This document shows positions 1-6,418 of a stretch of 8,151 nt of DNA, in pieces. Where the stretch lies: contig MEQN01000028.1 of NCBI GenBank assembly GCA_001770235.1, positions 9,924 through 18,074 of the forward strand. The letters run 5' to 3'. This stretch comes from Betaproteobacteria bacterium RBG_16_58_11. GTDB taxonomy: Bacteria > Pseudomonadota > Gammaproteobacteria > Burkholderiales > Thiobacteraceae. Numbering within the stretch: the stretch's first letter is position 1; each line of letters starts with the position of its first letter. The notes below the pieces were generated by a model. It had not been told where the DNA came from. It searched no databases and worked only from the letters and a program-made list of their open reading frames with translations. The translations under genes were made by a program, and so were the position numbers.

Positions 1-1806
1 CGACAGCGGCGGCGAAAAAAGCAGGATACACGCGCTTTTTGCCGCACCGCGCCCGACCCGGCCGCGCAGTTGATGCAATTGCGCCAAGCCCATGCGCTCG
101 GCGTGTTCGACCACCATCAGGCTGGCGTTGGGCACGTCCACGCCGACTTCGATCACCGTCGTCGCGACCAAGAGCTGAATCTCGCCCGCCTTGAACGCGG
201 CCATGGTCTCGGCTTTCTCCTTCGACTTCATGCGGCCATGCACCAAGCCCACTTTGAGATCGGGGAAGTCGCTGCTCAATACCTCATAGGTATCGAGCGC
301 GGTTTGCAGTTGCAGCTTCTCGGATTCTTCAATCAGCGGGCACACCCAATACGCTTGGCGGCCGGTTGCACATGCCGCGCGCACACGCTCGATCACTTCA
401 TCGCGGCGCGCGTCTTCCACCAGCTTGGTCACGATCGGCGTGCGTCCCGGCGGCAGCTCGTCGATCACCGACACATCGAGATCGGCGTAATAGCTCATCG
501 ATAGCGTGCGCGGGATCGGCGTCGCGCTCATCATGAGTTGATGCGGGTTCACGCCTTTGTTATGCAGGGCCAGGCGTTGCTCCACGCCAAAGCGATGCTG
601 CTCATCCACCACCGCAAGGCCGAGACGCGAGAAATTGACTTGCTCCTGGAACAAGGCATGGGTGCCGACCGCGAGTTGCGCTTCACCGCTCGCGACCTGC
701 GCCAGCATGGTGTCGCGCGCACGCTTGGGCACGCTGGCGGCGATCCACGCCACGGTGATGCCCAGCGGGCTCAGCCATTCGTGCAGCTTGCGGTAATGCT
801 GCTCGGCGAGAATTTCTGTCGGCGCCATCACCGCCGCCTGATAGCCGTTTTCGATCGCCTGCAAACACGCGAGCGCCGCCACGATGGTTTTGCCGCTGCC
901 CACATCGCCTTGCAGCAAACGCTGCATGGGGTGGCGCGCGCTCAAATCGCGGCTGATTTCATCGAAGGTGCGCTGCTGCGCGCCGGTCAAGGCGAAAGGC
1001 AGCGCTGCGAGTAAAGTCTGGGTTAATGTTTGTTTCGCCGGTAAAGCCGGCGCGATCAAATCATGCCGCCGCGCATAATGCCGGCGCATGGAAAGCTGTT
1101 GCGCCAGCAGCTCGTCAAAGATCAGACGCTTCCACGCCCAATGTTCACGTGTTTCCAATTCATTGATGGGCGCATCCGGCGGGGGCTCATGCAAAAAACG
1201 CACACTGTCTTCGAAGCTGGCCAAGTGATGCTGACGCAGCACGGAAGCGGGCAGCGTGTCTTGCAAATCGCAACCCGCCAGCGCGCGGCCGATCAATTTG
1301 CGCAATGGCTCTTGGCCCAGGCCGGCGGTGGTGGGATAGACCGGCGTGAGATTTTCCTTCAGCGGCACCCCTTCGCGCACCACGCGAATCTGCGGATGCA
1401 CCATCTCCGGCCCGAGAAAACCCACGCGCAGCTCGCCCAAGAGCCGCACCCGGCTGCCAACGGCCAGCATCTTTTGTTGGCTGGGATAAAAATTCAGCAG
1501 GCGCACATACATCTCGCCGCTGCCGTCTTCCACCAGGCACACCAATTGGCGGCGCGGGCGGAAGCGTACCTCGCTGTTGACGATCATGGCCTCGACCTGC
1601 ACGAGTTGCCCATACGGCGCATGGGCGATAGGATAAATATGGGTTTCATCCACATAACGCAGCGGCAAATGCAAGATGAAATCGAAATCGCGGTGAATGC
1701 CGAGTTTGGCTATTTTTTCACGTGTCGCTTTGCCGAGCGCATCCAGAATGGCGTCGGCGCTGCCGGTGGAGACGTCGGGGTGGCTGGCTGGAATAGGTTG
1801 CGACAT
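1..1806 (-). CDS. recG: ATP-dependent DNA helicase RecG, 3' end cut off by the window
   Basis: RecG is a double-stranded DNA translocase that remodels stalled replication forks and branch-migrates Holliday junctions. The frame is open from ATG 1806 to base 1, giving 602 residues. The E. coli protein has 693, so about 85-90 C-terminal residues lie outside. Visible order: an N-terminal wedge/OB-fold region (about 50-150, with LHLPLRY at 45-51), Walker A GDVGSGKT (300-307), MAPTEILAEQH (327-337), the DEQH box (401-404), SATPIPRT (427-434), LVHGRM (521-526), ATTVIEVGVDVPNA (548-561) and motif VI QLHQLRGRVGRG (576-587). All helicase motifs are intact. The N-terminus MSQPIPASHPDVS differs from E. 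coli. However, ATG 1806 is the only ATG/GTG/TTG in this frame after the ridA stop and before the conserved domain. No Shine-Dalgarno precedes it; a palindrome sits there instead. The ridA stop (1843-1845) is in this same frame, 12 codons upstream. Identity is very secure; the exact start is slightly less so. Confidence 0.97.
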   Translation of the reverse strand, partial: MSQPIPASHPDVSTGSADAILDALGKATREKIAKLGIHRDFDFILHLPLRYVDETHIYPIAHAPYGQLVQVEAMIVNSEVRFRPRRQLVCLVEDGSGEMYVRLLNFYPSQQKMLAVGSRVRLLGELRVGFLGPEMVHPQIRVVREGVPLKENLTPVYPTTAGLGQEPLRKLIGRALAGCDLQDTLPASVLRQHHLASFEDSVRFLHEPPPDAPINELETREHWAWKRLIFDELLAQQLSMRRHYARRHDLIAPALPAKQTLTQTLLAALPFALTGAQQRTFDEISRDLSARHPMQRLLQGDVGSGKTIVAALACLQAIENGYQAAVMAPTEILAEQHYRKLHEWLSPLGITVAWIAASVPKRARDTMLAQVASGEAQLAVGTHALFQEQVNFSRLGLAVVDEQHRFGVEQRLALHNKGVNPHQLMMSATPIPRTLSMSYYADLDVSVIDELPPGRTPIVTKLVEDARRDEVIERVRAACATGRQAYWVCPLIEESEKLQLQTALDTYEVLSSDFPDLKVGLVHGRMKSKEKAETMAAFKAGEIQLLVATTVIEVGVDVPNASLMVVEHAERMGLAQLHQLRGRVGRGAAKSACILLFSPPLS

Positions 1807-1815
1807 CGCGGGCGC

Positions 1816-1835
1816 GGGCGAGGCATGCCTCGCCC
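1816..1835. repeat. Perfect 20-bp palindrome in the ridA-recG gap
   Basis: The arm GGGCGAGGCA (1816-1825) is followed directly by its exact reverse complement (1826-1835), with no spacer. It fills most of the 36-base gap between the ridA stop and the recG ATG and ends 9 bases before that ATG. It is self-complementary, so the transcript could form a hairpin over the place where a ribosome-binding site is expected. It looks like a REP-type intergenic repeat, but the window holds only one copy, so membership of a family is inference. There is no T-run on the recG-sense side, so it is not a standard intrinsic terminator. Confidence 0.85.
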
Positions 1836-1842
1836 CTACGGG

Positions 1843-2223
1843 CTAACCGATTACCATGACCGCATCCGCCTCGACCAGCGCACCGCGCGGCAATGAGGCG
1901 ACGCCGACAGCGGCGCGGGCCGGATAAGGCTCATGAAAATACTGCGCCATGATTTCGTTCACCTGGGCGAAGTGGCCCAGGTCGGTAAGATACACATTCA
2001 GCTTCACCACGTCAGCGAGCGTGCCGTTTGATGCCAGCGCCACCGCTTGCAGGTTTTTGAACACGCGATGGATTTGCTGCTCGATGCCCTCCACCAATTG
2101 CATGCTCGCCGGGGCGAGCCCGATCTGGCCCGAGAGATACACGGTATTGCCGGCCTTGACCGCTTGCGAATAAGTGCCGATGGCTTGGGGGGCATCGTTG
2201 GTTTTGATGATGGTTTTGTTCAT
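1843..2223 (-). CDS. ridA: RidA family reactive enamine/imine deaminase
   Basis: RidA (YjgF/YER057c/UK114 family) hydrolyses reactive enamine/imine intermediates such as 2-aminoacrylate, which are released by PLP enzymes like threonine dehydratase. It is a cytosolic homotrimer. The 126-residue product is the family's usual length and runs over the whole domain: GTYSQAV (16-22, with the conserved Tyr18), LSGQIG (30-35), the YPARAAV segment with the key ligand-binding Arg103, and Glu118 near the C-terminus. The E. coli Cys two residues after this Arg is Ala here. The frame stays open upstream to another ATG at 2289. The start at 2223 is preferred because the protein then begins [16 protein letters not shown], matching the family N-terminus, and an AGGA lies 5 bases upstream. 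The extra 22 residues of the longer frame are encoded by intergenic repeat DNA. It lies 86 bases after spoT. A RidA-family gene next to spoT is also known from pseudomonads. Confidence 0.95.
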   Translation of the reverse strand: MNKTIIKTNDAPQAIGTYSQAVKAGNTVYLSGQIGLAPASMQLVEGIEQQIHRVFKNLQAVALASNGTLADVVKLNVYLTDLGHFAQVNEIMAQYFHEPYPARAAVGVASLPRGALVEADAVMVIG

Positions 2224-2228
2224 GTTGT

Positions 2229-2232
2229 TCCT
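2229..2232 (-). promoter_or_regulatory. Shine-Dalgarno that fixes the ridA start
   Basis: AGGA on the minus strand lies 5 bases before ATG 2223. It supports the 126-residue RidA over the 148-residue reading from 2289. Confidence 0.7.
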
Positions 2233-2241
2233 GTTTGAGTT

Positions 2242-2315
2242 ACGTAAATGGTGATTGGGTAAACGGTGAACTGTGATTGAGCGAATCACTCAATCGCCTA
2301 ATCACTCAATCACCC
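2242..2315. repeat. Degenerate array of 7-8 bp units with inverted halves, spoT-ridA gap
   Basis: On the minus strand, positions 2312 down to 2281 read as four 8-base units: TGATTGAG, TGATTAGG, CGATTGAG and TGATTCGC. On the plus strand, about 2244-2281, related units run the other way: TAAATGG, TGATTGGG, TAAACGG, TGAACTG and TGATTGAG. As a result GTGATTGAG (2273-2281) and CTCAATCAC (2305-2313) form a perfect 9-bp inverted repeat around a 23-base loop. The first unit contains the spoT stop codon (TGA, 2312-2310). The array fills nearly the whole gap and leaves only the ridA ribosome-binding site free. It resembles the short tandem heptamer/octamer repeats found between genes in various bacteria. 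Its function, if any, is unknown. There is no T-run that would suggest a terminator. Confidence 0.7.
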
Positions 2316-4418
2316 TTTCACCCGCGCAATCCGCACCACTTCCGGTATTTGCCTCAAGCCGCGCATCACGCGCGCCAAGTGGGTGCGGTCTTCGACTTGC
2401 AGGGTGAAAACCATCGAGGTATAGGCGCTGCCGTCTTCTTCTTCCATGCTCACGTTTTCGATATTGGAATTCTCGTTGGCGATTTCGGCCGCCACCTTGG
2501 CCAGCACGCCGCGCTGGTTGGCCACCATGAGCTTGATTTTCACGTCGAACAGTTTCTTGGTTTCCGGGTCCCATTCCACGTCCACCCATTTATCCGGGTC
2601 GGCGCGAAATTGCGCGATCACAGGGCAATCGTGGGTGTGAATGATGAGCCCCTTGCCCTTGTTGATCATGCCGAGAATCGGGTCGCCGGGAATCGGCTGG
2701 CAGCATTGGGCGAATTGCACCGCCATGCCCTCGCTGCCGCGTATGGTGAGCGAGCCCAGCGGTTTTTTCTCGGTGGCCGGCGCTTCGCCCGAGGCAAGCA
2801 GGCGGCGCGCCACCACCAGATTCAAGCGCCGGCCCAAGCCGATGTCGGCGAGCACTTCTTCCCGGCTCTTGGCGCCCAACTCGCGCAACAGTTCCGCCCA
2901 GCGCGCATCATCAATCGCAGCAGGATCTATTTTGAGTGCGCGCAAGGCCTGATCCAGCAATCGTCCGCCCAGTTCCGCCGCCTCTTTTGAATGCATGGTC
3001 TTGAGCGAATGCCGGATATGCGCGCGCGCTTTGCCGGTGACCACATAATTCAGCCAGACGGGATTGGGATGGGCGTGCGGCGCGGTCACGATTTCCACCC
3101 GGTCGCCGTTGCGCAATTCGGTGCGCAAGGGCGCGAGTTCGTCGTTGATTTTGGCGGCAGTGCAGCGATTGCCGATATCCGTATGCACGCTGTAGGCGAA
3201 ATCCACCGCGGTGGCGCCGCGCGGCAACGCCATGATCACTCCCTTGGGCGTGAACACATACACTTCGTCCGGGAACAGATCGACCTTGATGTGTTCCAGA
3301 AACTCGATCGCGTCGCCGCTTTCGCTTTGAATCTCCAGCAGGCTTTGCAGCCATTGGTGGGTTTTTTTCTGCGCATCCTTGGCCGACTCTTCGCCGGTTT
3401 TGTACAACCAGTGCGAGGCCACGCCGGCTTCGGCTATTTTGTGCATGTCCTGGGTGCGGATCTGCACTTCGAGCGGCGTGCCATAAGGCCCGAACAGCGT
3501 GGTGTGCAAGGATTGATAGCCATTGGCCTTGGGGATGGCGATGTAATCCTTGAATTTGCCCGGGATCGGTTTGTACAAGCCATGCAGCGCGCCCAGCGCG
3601 AGATAACAGGCCGGCACCTCTTTCACGATCACGCGAAAGCCGTAGATGTCGTACACCTCGGAGAATGTCAGCGACTTGCCCTGCATCTTTTTATAGATGC
3701 TGTAGAGATGCTTTTCGCGCCCTTTCACATTGGCGTCTACTCCGGCATCACGGAGCTTGTGTTGAATCGCCTCCAGCACTTTTTCCACCAAGGCGCGGCG
3801 ATTGCCCCGCGCGGCTTTGACCGCCGAGGCCAGCACTCGATAGCGCGTGGGGTAAAGATAACGAAACCCTAAATCTTCCAGCTCCCCGTACACGCTGTTG
3901 AGCCCCATGCGGTTCGCGATCGGCGCGTAGATCTCCAGGGTTTCCTTGGCGATGCGCTTGCGCTTGGGCGGCGCCATCGAATCCAGCGTGCGCATATTGT
4001 GCAGCCGATCGGCGAGCTTGATCAGGATCACGCGCACATCGCGCGCCATCGCCAGCAGCATTTTGCGGAAATTTTCGGCTTGGGCGTGCACCTCGGTCTG
4101 GAACTCGATGCGATCGAGCTTGGAGACGCCATCCACCAACTCGGCCACCTGCTTGCCGAACAGCTCGCGCACTTGCTGTTTGGTGGCGGGCGTGTCCTCG
4201 ACTACATCGTGCAGCAAAGCCGCCGCCAAGGCCTGCGCATCCAGGTGCCACTTGGCGAGGAGTTTGGCTACCGCGACCGGGTGCGAGATGTAAGGATCGC
4301 CACTCTTGCGGAATTGCCCTTCGTGGGCGGACTTACTGAATTGATAGGCTTTTTCAACCAGCGCGACATCGTCTGGTTTGAGGTAGGAGATATGTTCGGC
4401 GAGTTCGGCTAAGTGCAT
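2310..4418 (-). CDS. spoT: Bifunctional (p)ppGpp synthetase/hydrolase, SpoT/Rsh type
   Basis: This enzyme makes (p)ppGpp from ATP plus GDP/GTP and hydrolyses it, setting the stringent-response level. It has 702 residues, the same length as E. coli SpoT, and aligns from the first residues. The N-terminal HD hydrolase is intact: SHPVAV (His46), HDVVEDT (His70-Asp71) and LADRLHNMRT (Asp137), so it should hydrolyse ppGpp, unlike RelA. The synthetase domain (about 230-340) has GREKHLYSIYKKM, YDIYGFRVIV, KFKDYIAIPKANGYQSLHT (288-306) and LEVQIRT with Glu317. KFKD corresponds to the RxKD motif of bifunctional enzymes rather than the ExDD of RelA. A TGS domain follows (about 386-447, VYVFTPKG), then a helical/zinc-finger-like part with QCCQPIPGD (Cys572-Cys573) and HTHDC (594-598), and a C-terminal ACT domain (about 624-702). 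The start is preceded only by a weak GGGA 4 bases upstream. It follows rpoZ after a repeat-filled gap of 174 bases, so it may have its own promoter as well as readthrough. Confidence 0.97.
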   Translation of the reverse strand: MHLAELAEHISYLKPDDVALVEKAYQFSKSAHEGQFRKSGDPYISHPVAVAKLLAKWHLDAQALAAALLHDVVEDTPATKQQVRELFGKQVAELVDGVSKLDRIEFQTEVHAQAENFRKMLLAMARDVRVILIKLADRLHNMRTLDSMAPPKRKRIAKETLEIYAPIANRMGLNSVYGELEDLGFRYLYPTRYRVLASAVKAARGNRRALVEKVLEAIQHKLRDAGVDANVKGREKHLYSIYKKMQGKSLTFSEVYDIYGFRVIVKEVPACYLALGALHGLYKPIPGKFKDYIAIPKANGYQSLHTTLFGPYGTPLEVQIRTQDMHKIAEAGVASHWLYKTGEESAKDAQKKTHQWLQSLLEIQSESGDAIEFLEHIKVDLFPDEVYVFTPKGVIMALPRGATAVDFAYSVHTDIGNRCTAAKINDELAPLRTELRNGDRVEIVTAPHAHPNPVWLNYVVTGKARAHIRHSLKTMHSKEAAELGGRLLDQALRALKIDPAAIDDARWAELLRELGAKSREEVLADIGLGRRLNLVVARRLLASGEAPATEKKPLGSLTIRGSEGMAVQFAQCCQPIPGDPILGMINKGKGLIIHTHDCPVIAQFRADPDKWVDVEWDPETKKLFDVKIKLMVANQRGVLAKVAAEIANENSNIENVSMEEEDGSAYTSMVFTLQVEDRTHLARVMRGLRQIPEVVRIARVKG

Positions 4419-4455
4419 GGTATCCCAAGATTAAAACCTAGCTGCGCATCATCCT

Positions 4456-4573
4456 AAAAAAACAATTAACCACGGGGGGCACGGGGAAAGCAAAAAATCG
4501 TGTGCTTGAACATTACACCCGGCAGCACATGGGCTTGTGTGTCTTCCCCGTGAACCCCGTGTTCCCCGTGGTT
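4456..4573 (-). terminator. Possible weak terminator or attenuator after rpoZ
   Basis: Read on the minus strand, the rpoZ transcript meets AACCACGGGG (4573-4564), a 55-base-plus interior, and then CCCCGTGGTT (4477-4468). Five bases later comes a run of seven T (4462-4456). A GC-rich stem followed by a T-run resembles an intrinsic terminator. However, the loop is long and the T-run is not directly at the stem base, so termination is probably partial at best. It would fall between rpoZ and spoT. Confidence 0.3.
4468..4573. repeat. 106-bp inverted-repeat element of CCCCGTG units, rpoZ-spoT gap
   Basis: The element is bounded by a perfect 10-bp inverted repeat, AACCACGGGG (4468-4477) and CCCCGTGGTT (4564-4573). 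Inside are five copies of one 7-mer at a 9-base spacing: CACGGGG at 4471 and 4480, and its complement CCCCGTG at 4546, 4555 and 4564. The arms 4471-4488 and 4544-4561 also match as inverted repeats at 16 of 18 positions, so two alternative stems are possible. The interior (4489-4543) contains a small stem, TGTGCT/AGCACA (4501-4506 and 4524-4529). It encodes no protein and no transposase. It resembles a non-autonomous, MITE-like or REP-like intergenic repeat; this is inference from structure alone. The remaining parts of the 174-base gap (4419-4467 and 4574-4592) show no clear promoter. Confidence 0.75.
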
Positions 4574-4592
4574 CAAAAGCCCTTGTTAGAAA

Positions 4593-4799
4593 TTAAGCCT
4601 GGCCTTTGTTGAGCACTTCCATGCCGACTTTGCCGAGTGCGATCTCGCGCAGCGCGATCACGGTCGGCTTGTCGCGGTTGATCTCGACCAGCGGCGTTGC
4701 GCCGTTGGCGATTTGACGCGCGCGTGCGGTAGCGGCCAGCGCCAATTCAAAGCGGTTGGGGATGTGGTGCATGCAATCGTCGACGGTAATACGTGCCAT
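4593..4799 (-). CDS. rpoZ: DNA-directed RNA polymerase omega subunit
   Basis: Omega binds the beta-prime subunit, helps core assembly and, with beta-prime, forms ppGpp site 1 in proteobacterial RNA polymerase. The product has 68 residues and begins MARITVDDC, followed by [19 protein letters not shown] and [11 protein letters not shown], all characteristic of omega (compare E. coli [23 protein letters not shown]). It is shorter than the 91-residue E. coli protein because the variable Gln/Glu-rich C-terminal tail is absent, which is usual in betaproteobacteria. The N-terminal Ala-Arg residues that contact ppGpp in E. coli are kept. A GAGG lies 7 bases before the ATG. The gene starts 35 bases after the gmk stop. 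Confidence 0.96.
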   Translation of the reverse strand: MARITVDDCMHHIPNRFELALAATARARQIANGATPLVEINRDKPTVIALREIALGKVGMEVLNKGQA

Positions 4800-4834
4800 T
4801 GGAGGACCTCTAAAATCTGGGATATTGATCGGAC

Positions 4835-5446
<612 letters not shown>

Positions 5447-5452
5447 TTAACA

Positions 5453-5456
5453 CCTC
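5453..5456 (-). promoter_or_regulatory. gmk Shine-Dalgarno overlapping the yicC stop codon
   Basis: On the minus strand the yicC stop TGA (5457-5455) runs into GG, so the GAGG ribosome-binding site shares two bases with the stop. It lies 6 bases before the gmk ATG at 5446. This arrangement implies translational coupling of gmk to yicC. Confidence 0.75.
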
Positions 5457-6321
5457 ACTCAATATTCTGTATCTGTTCCCGCATCTGATCGATCAGCACT
5501 TTCATGTCCATCGAGGCTTGAGACATTTCCGCATCCACCGATTTCGAGCCGAGGGTATTGGCTTCGCGGTTCAATTCCTGCATCAGGAAATCCAGGCGCT
5601 TGCCGGCGCCGCCGCCTTTGCCGAGGATGCGCTTCAACTCGGTCAGGTGCGCGGTGAGGCGTTCCAGCTCTTCATCCACATCGATTTTCTGCGCGAACAG
5701 GACAATCTCTTGACGCATGCGATCGTCGTCAGCGCCAACCTCAGCATCTTTCAGCTTTTGGCGCAGCTTTTCCTGAAAATTGGCGACGATAGTGGCGGTT
5801 TTGGGCTTAATGCGGGCCACCAAGCCATCTATTTGCGCGGCGCGGTCGAGGATGATGTCCTTGAGTTTGGCGCCTTCGCGCGAACGGCTGGCGGCCAGAT
5901 CGTCCAGCGCGCGGGTGAGCAGCGCCAGCACGGCGTCCTTCAAGACATCTTTGGATAACTCCTCCGAGGCGATCACGCCGGGCCAGCGCAGGATCTCGGC
6001 CACGCTGAGCGGGGCAGCTTCGGGGGCGCGTTCGCGCACCAACTTATCTAGGCTAAGGAGTTGATCGATCAGCCCGGAATTGACGCGGCTTAAACTTTCC
6101 GCCGTTATAGCCGCTGAAAAGCCTAGGCGGCAATCAATTTTGCCGCGCGCTAAGCGGCTGCCGATCAGCTCGCGCAGGCTGGGCTCGAGTCCGCGCAACT
6201 CGTCCATGATGCGGAACTGGATATCGAGATAACGGGAATTAACCGACTTGATCTCCAGATTGATCGTGCCCTGGGGCAATTCCTGGCTCAGGGCGGCGTA
6301 GCCGGTCATGCTATAGATCAT
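5455..6321 (-). CDS. yicC: YicC family protein (putative endoribonuclease / RNA-decay factor)
   Basis: The 288-residue product nearly equals E. coli YicC (287) and shares its ends: MIYSMTGYA at the start (E. coli MIRSMTAYA) and VLIDQMREQIQNIE at the end. Other family hallmarks are EIKSVNSRYLDIQFR (23-37), RGKIDCRL (59-66), ILRWPGV (110-116), RMRQEIVLFAQKIDVDEELERL (201-222) and KRLDFLMQELNREANTLGSKS (241-261). The N-terminal YicC_N domain is followed by the DUF1732 C-terminal domain. E. coli YicC has been linked to endoribonuclease activity and to decay of the small RNA RyhB; the role here is inferred from that. Start at 6321 is chosen over the in-frame Met5 (6309) because the first residues match the family. 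There is no strong Shine-Dalgarno. It is the first gene of the minus-strand cluster, divergent from the kinase gene. Confidence 0.94.
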   Translation of the reverse strand: MIYSMTGYAALSQELPQGTINLEIKSVNSRYLDIQFRIMDELRGLEPSLRELIGSRLARGKIDCRLGFSAAITAESLSRVNSGLIDQLLSLDKLVRERAPEAAPLSVAEILRWPGVIASEELSKDVLKDAVLALLTRALDDLAASRSREGAKLKDIILDRAAQIDGLVARIKPKTATIVANFQEKLRQKLKDAEVGADDDRMRQEIVLFAQKIDVDEELERLTAHLTELKRILGKGGGAGKRLDFLMQELNREANTLGSKSVDAEMSQASMDMKVLIDQMREQIQNIE

Positions 6322-6401
6322 GATTCGCTTTCAAATTGAGACAAGGCTTTACTTTATCGCAATAAATACCGAAAATAAAAGAACATTTATGAAAAAGTCA
6401 G
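6322..6401. promoter_or_regulatory. Divergent intergenic region between yicC and the kinase gene
   Basis: This 80-base gap separates divergent starts and is clearly richer in A/T than the flanking coding DNA, particularly 6346-6398. It must hold the promoters for the kinase/phosphatase pair and most likely for the yicC-gmk cluster. I could not assign convincing -35/-10 pairs. On the plus strand, TTGAGA (6336-6341) has no good -10 at normal spacing; on the minus strand, TTGCGA is followed only by a poor -10. No clear operator dyad is seen. Confidence 0.45.
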
Positions 6402-6418
6402 ATGCCCAGCCAAGCTAA
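6389..6418 (+). other. Possible 9-codon leader ORF overlapping the kinase start
   Basis: ATG at 6389 opens a nine-residue frame (MKKSDAQPS) ending in TAA at 6416-6418, in a different frame from the kinase, whose ATG is at 6402. Neither ATG has a strong Shine-Dalgarno; each is preceded by A-rich sequence. It could couple or compete with kinase initiation, or be a chance ATG. Low confidence that it is translated. Confidence 0.12.

Noticed and set aside
70..1896. Plus-strand open frames of 144, 158 and 277 codons at 70-504, 538-1014 and 1063-1896
   Set aside because: They are antisense to recG, whose minus-strand frame is unbroken and carries every RecG helicase motif. The plus-strand products are His/Arg/Gln-rich with no recognisable domain, as expected from the complement of GC-biased codons.
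2224..2289. 22-residue N-terminal extension of RidA from ATG 2289
   Set aside because: The extra residues are encoded by the intergenic repeat array, do not resemble the family, and there is a good Shine-Dalgarno for ATG 2223.
2277..4412. Long plus-strand frames opposite spoT (2277-2990, 2991-3872, 3999-4412)
   Set aside because: spoT is unambiguous on the minus strand at full family length. The antisense frames have shadow-type composition and no motif or ribosome-binding site.
2310..4418. Monofunctional RelA instead of SpoT
   Set aside because: The HD hydrolase residues (His46, His70-Asp71, Asp137) are intact and the synthetase has KFKD, not the ExDD of RelA. Gene context beside rpoZ also fits SpoT.
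4468..4573. CRISPR-like repeats
   Set aside because: The repeated unit is only 7-9 bases, copies are in both orientations, and there are no unique spacers of even length or cas genes.
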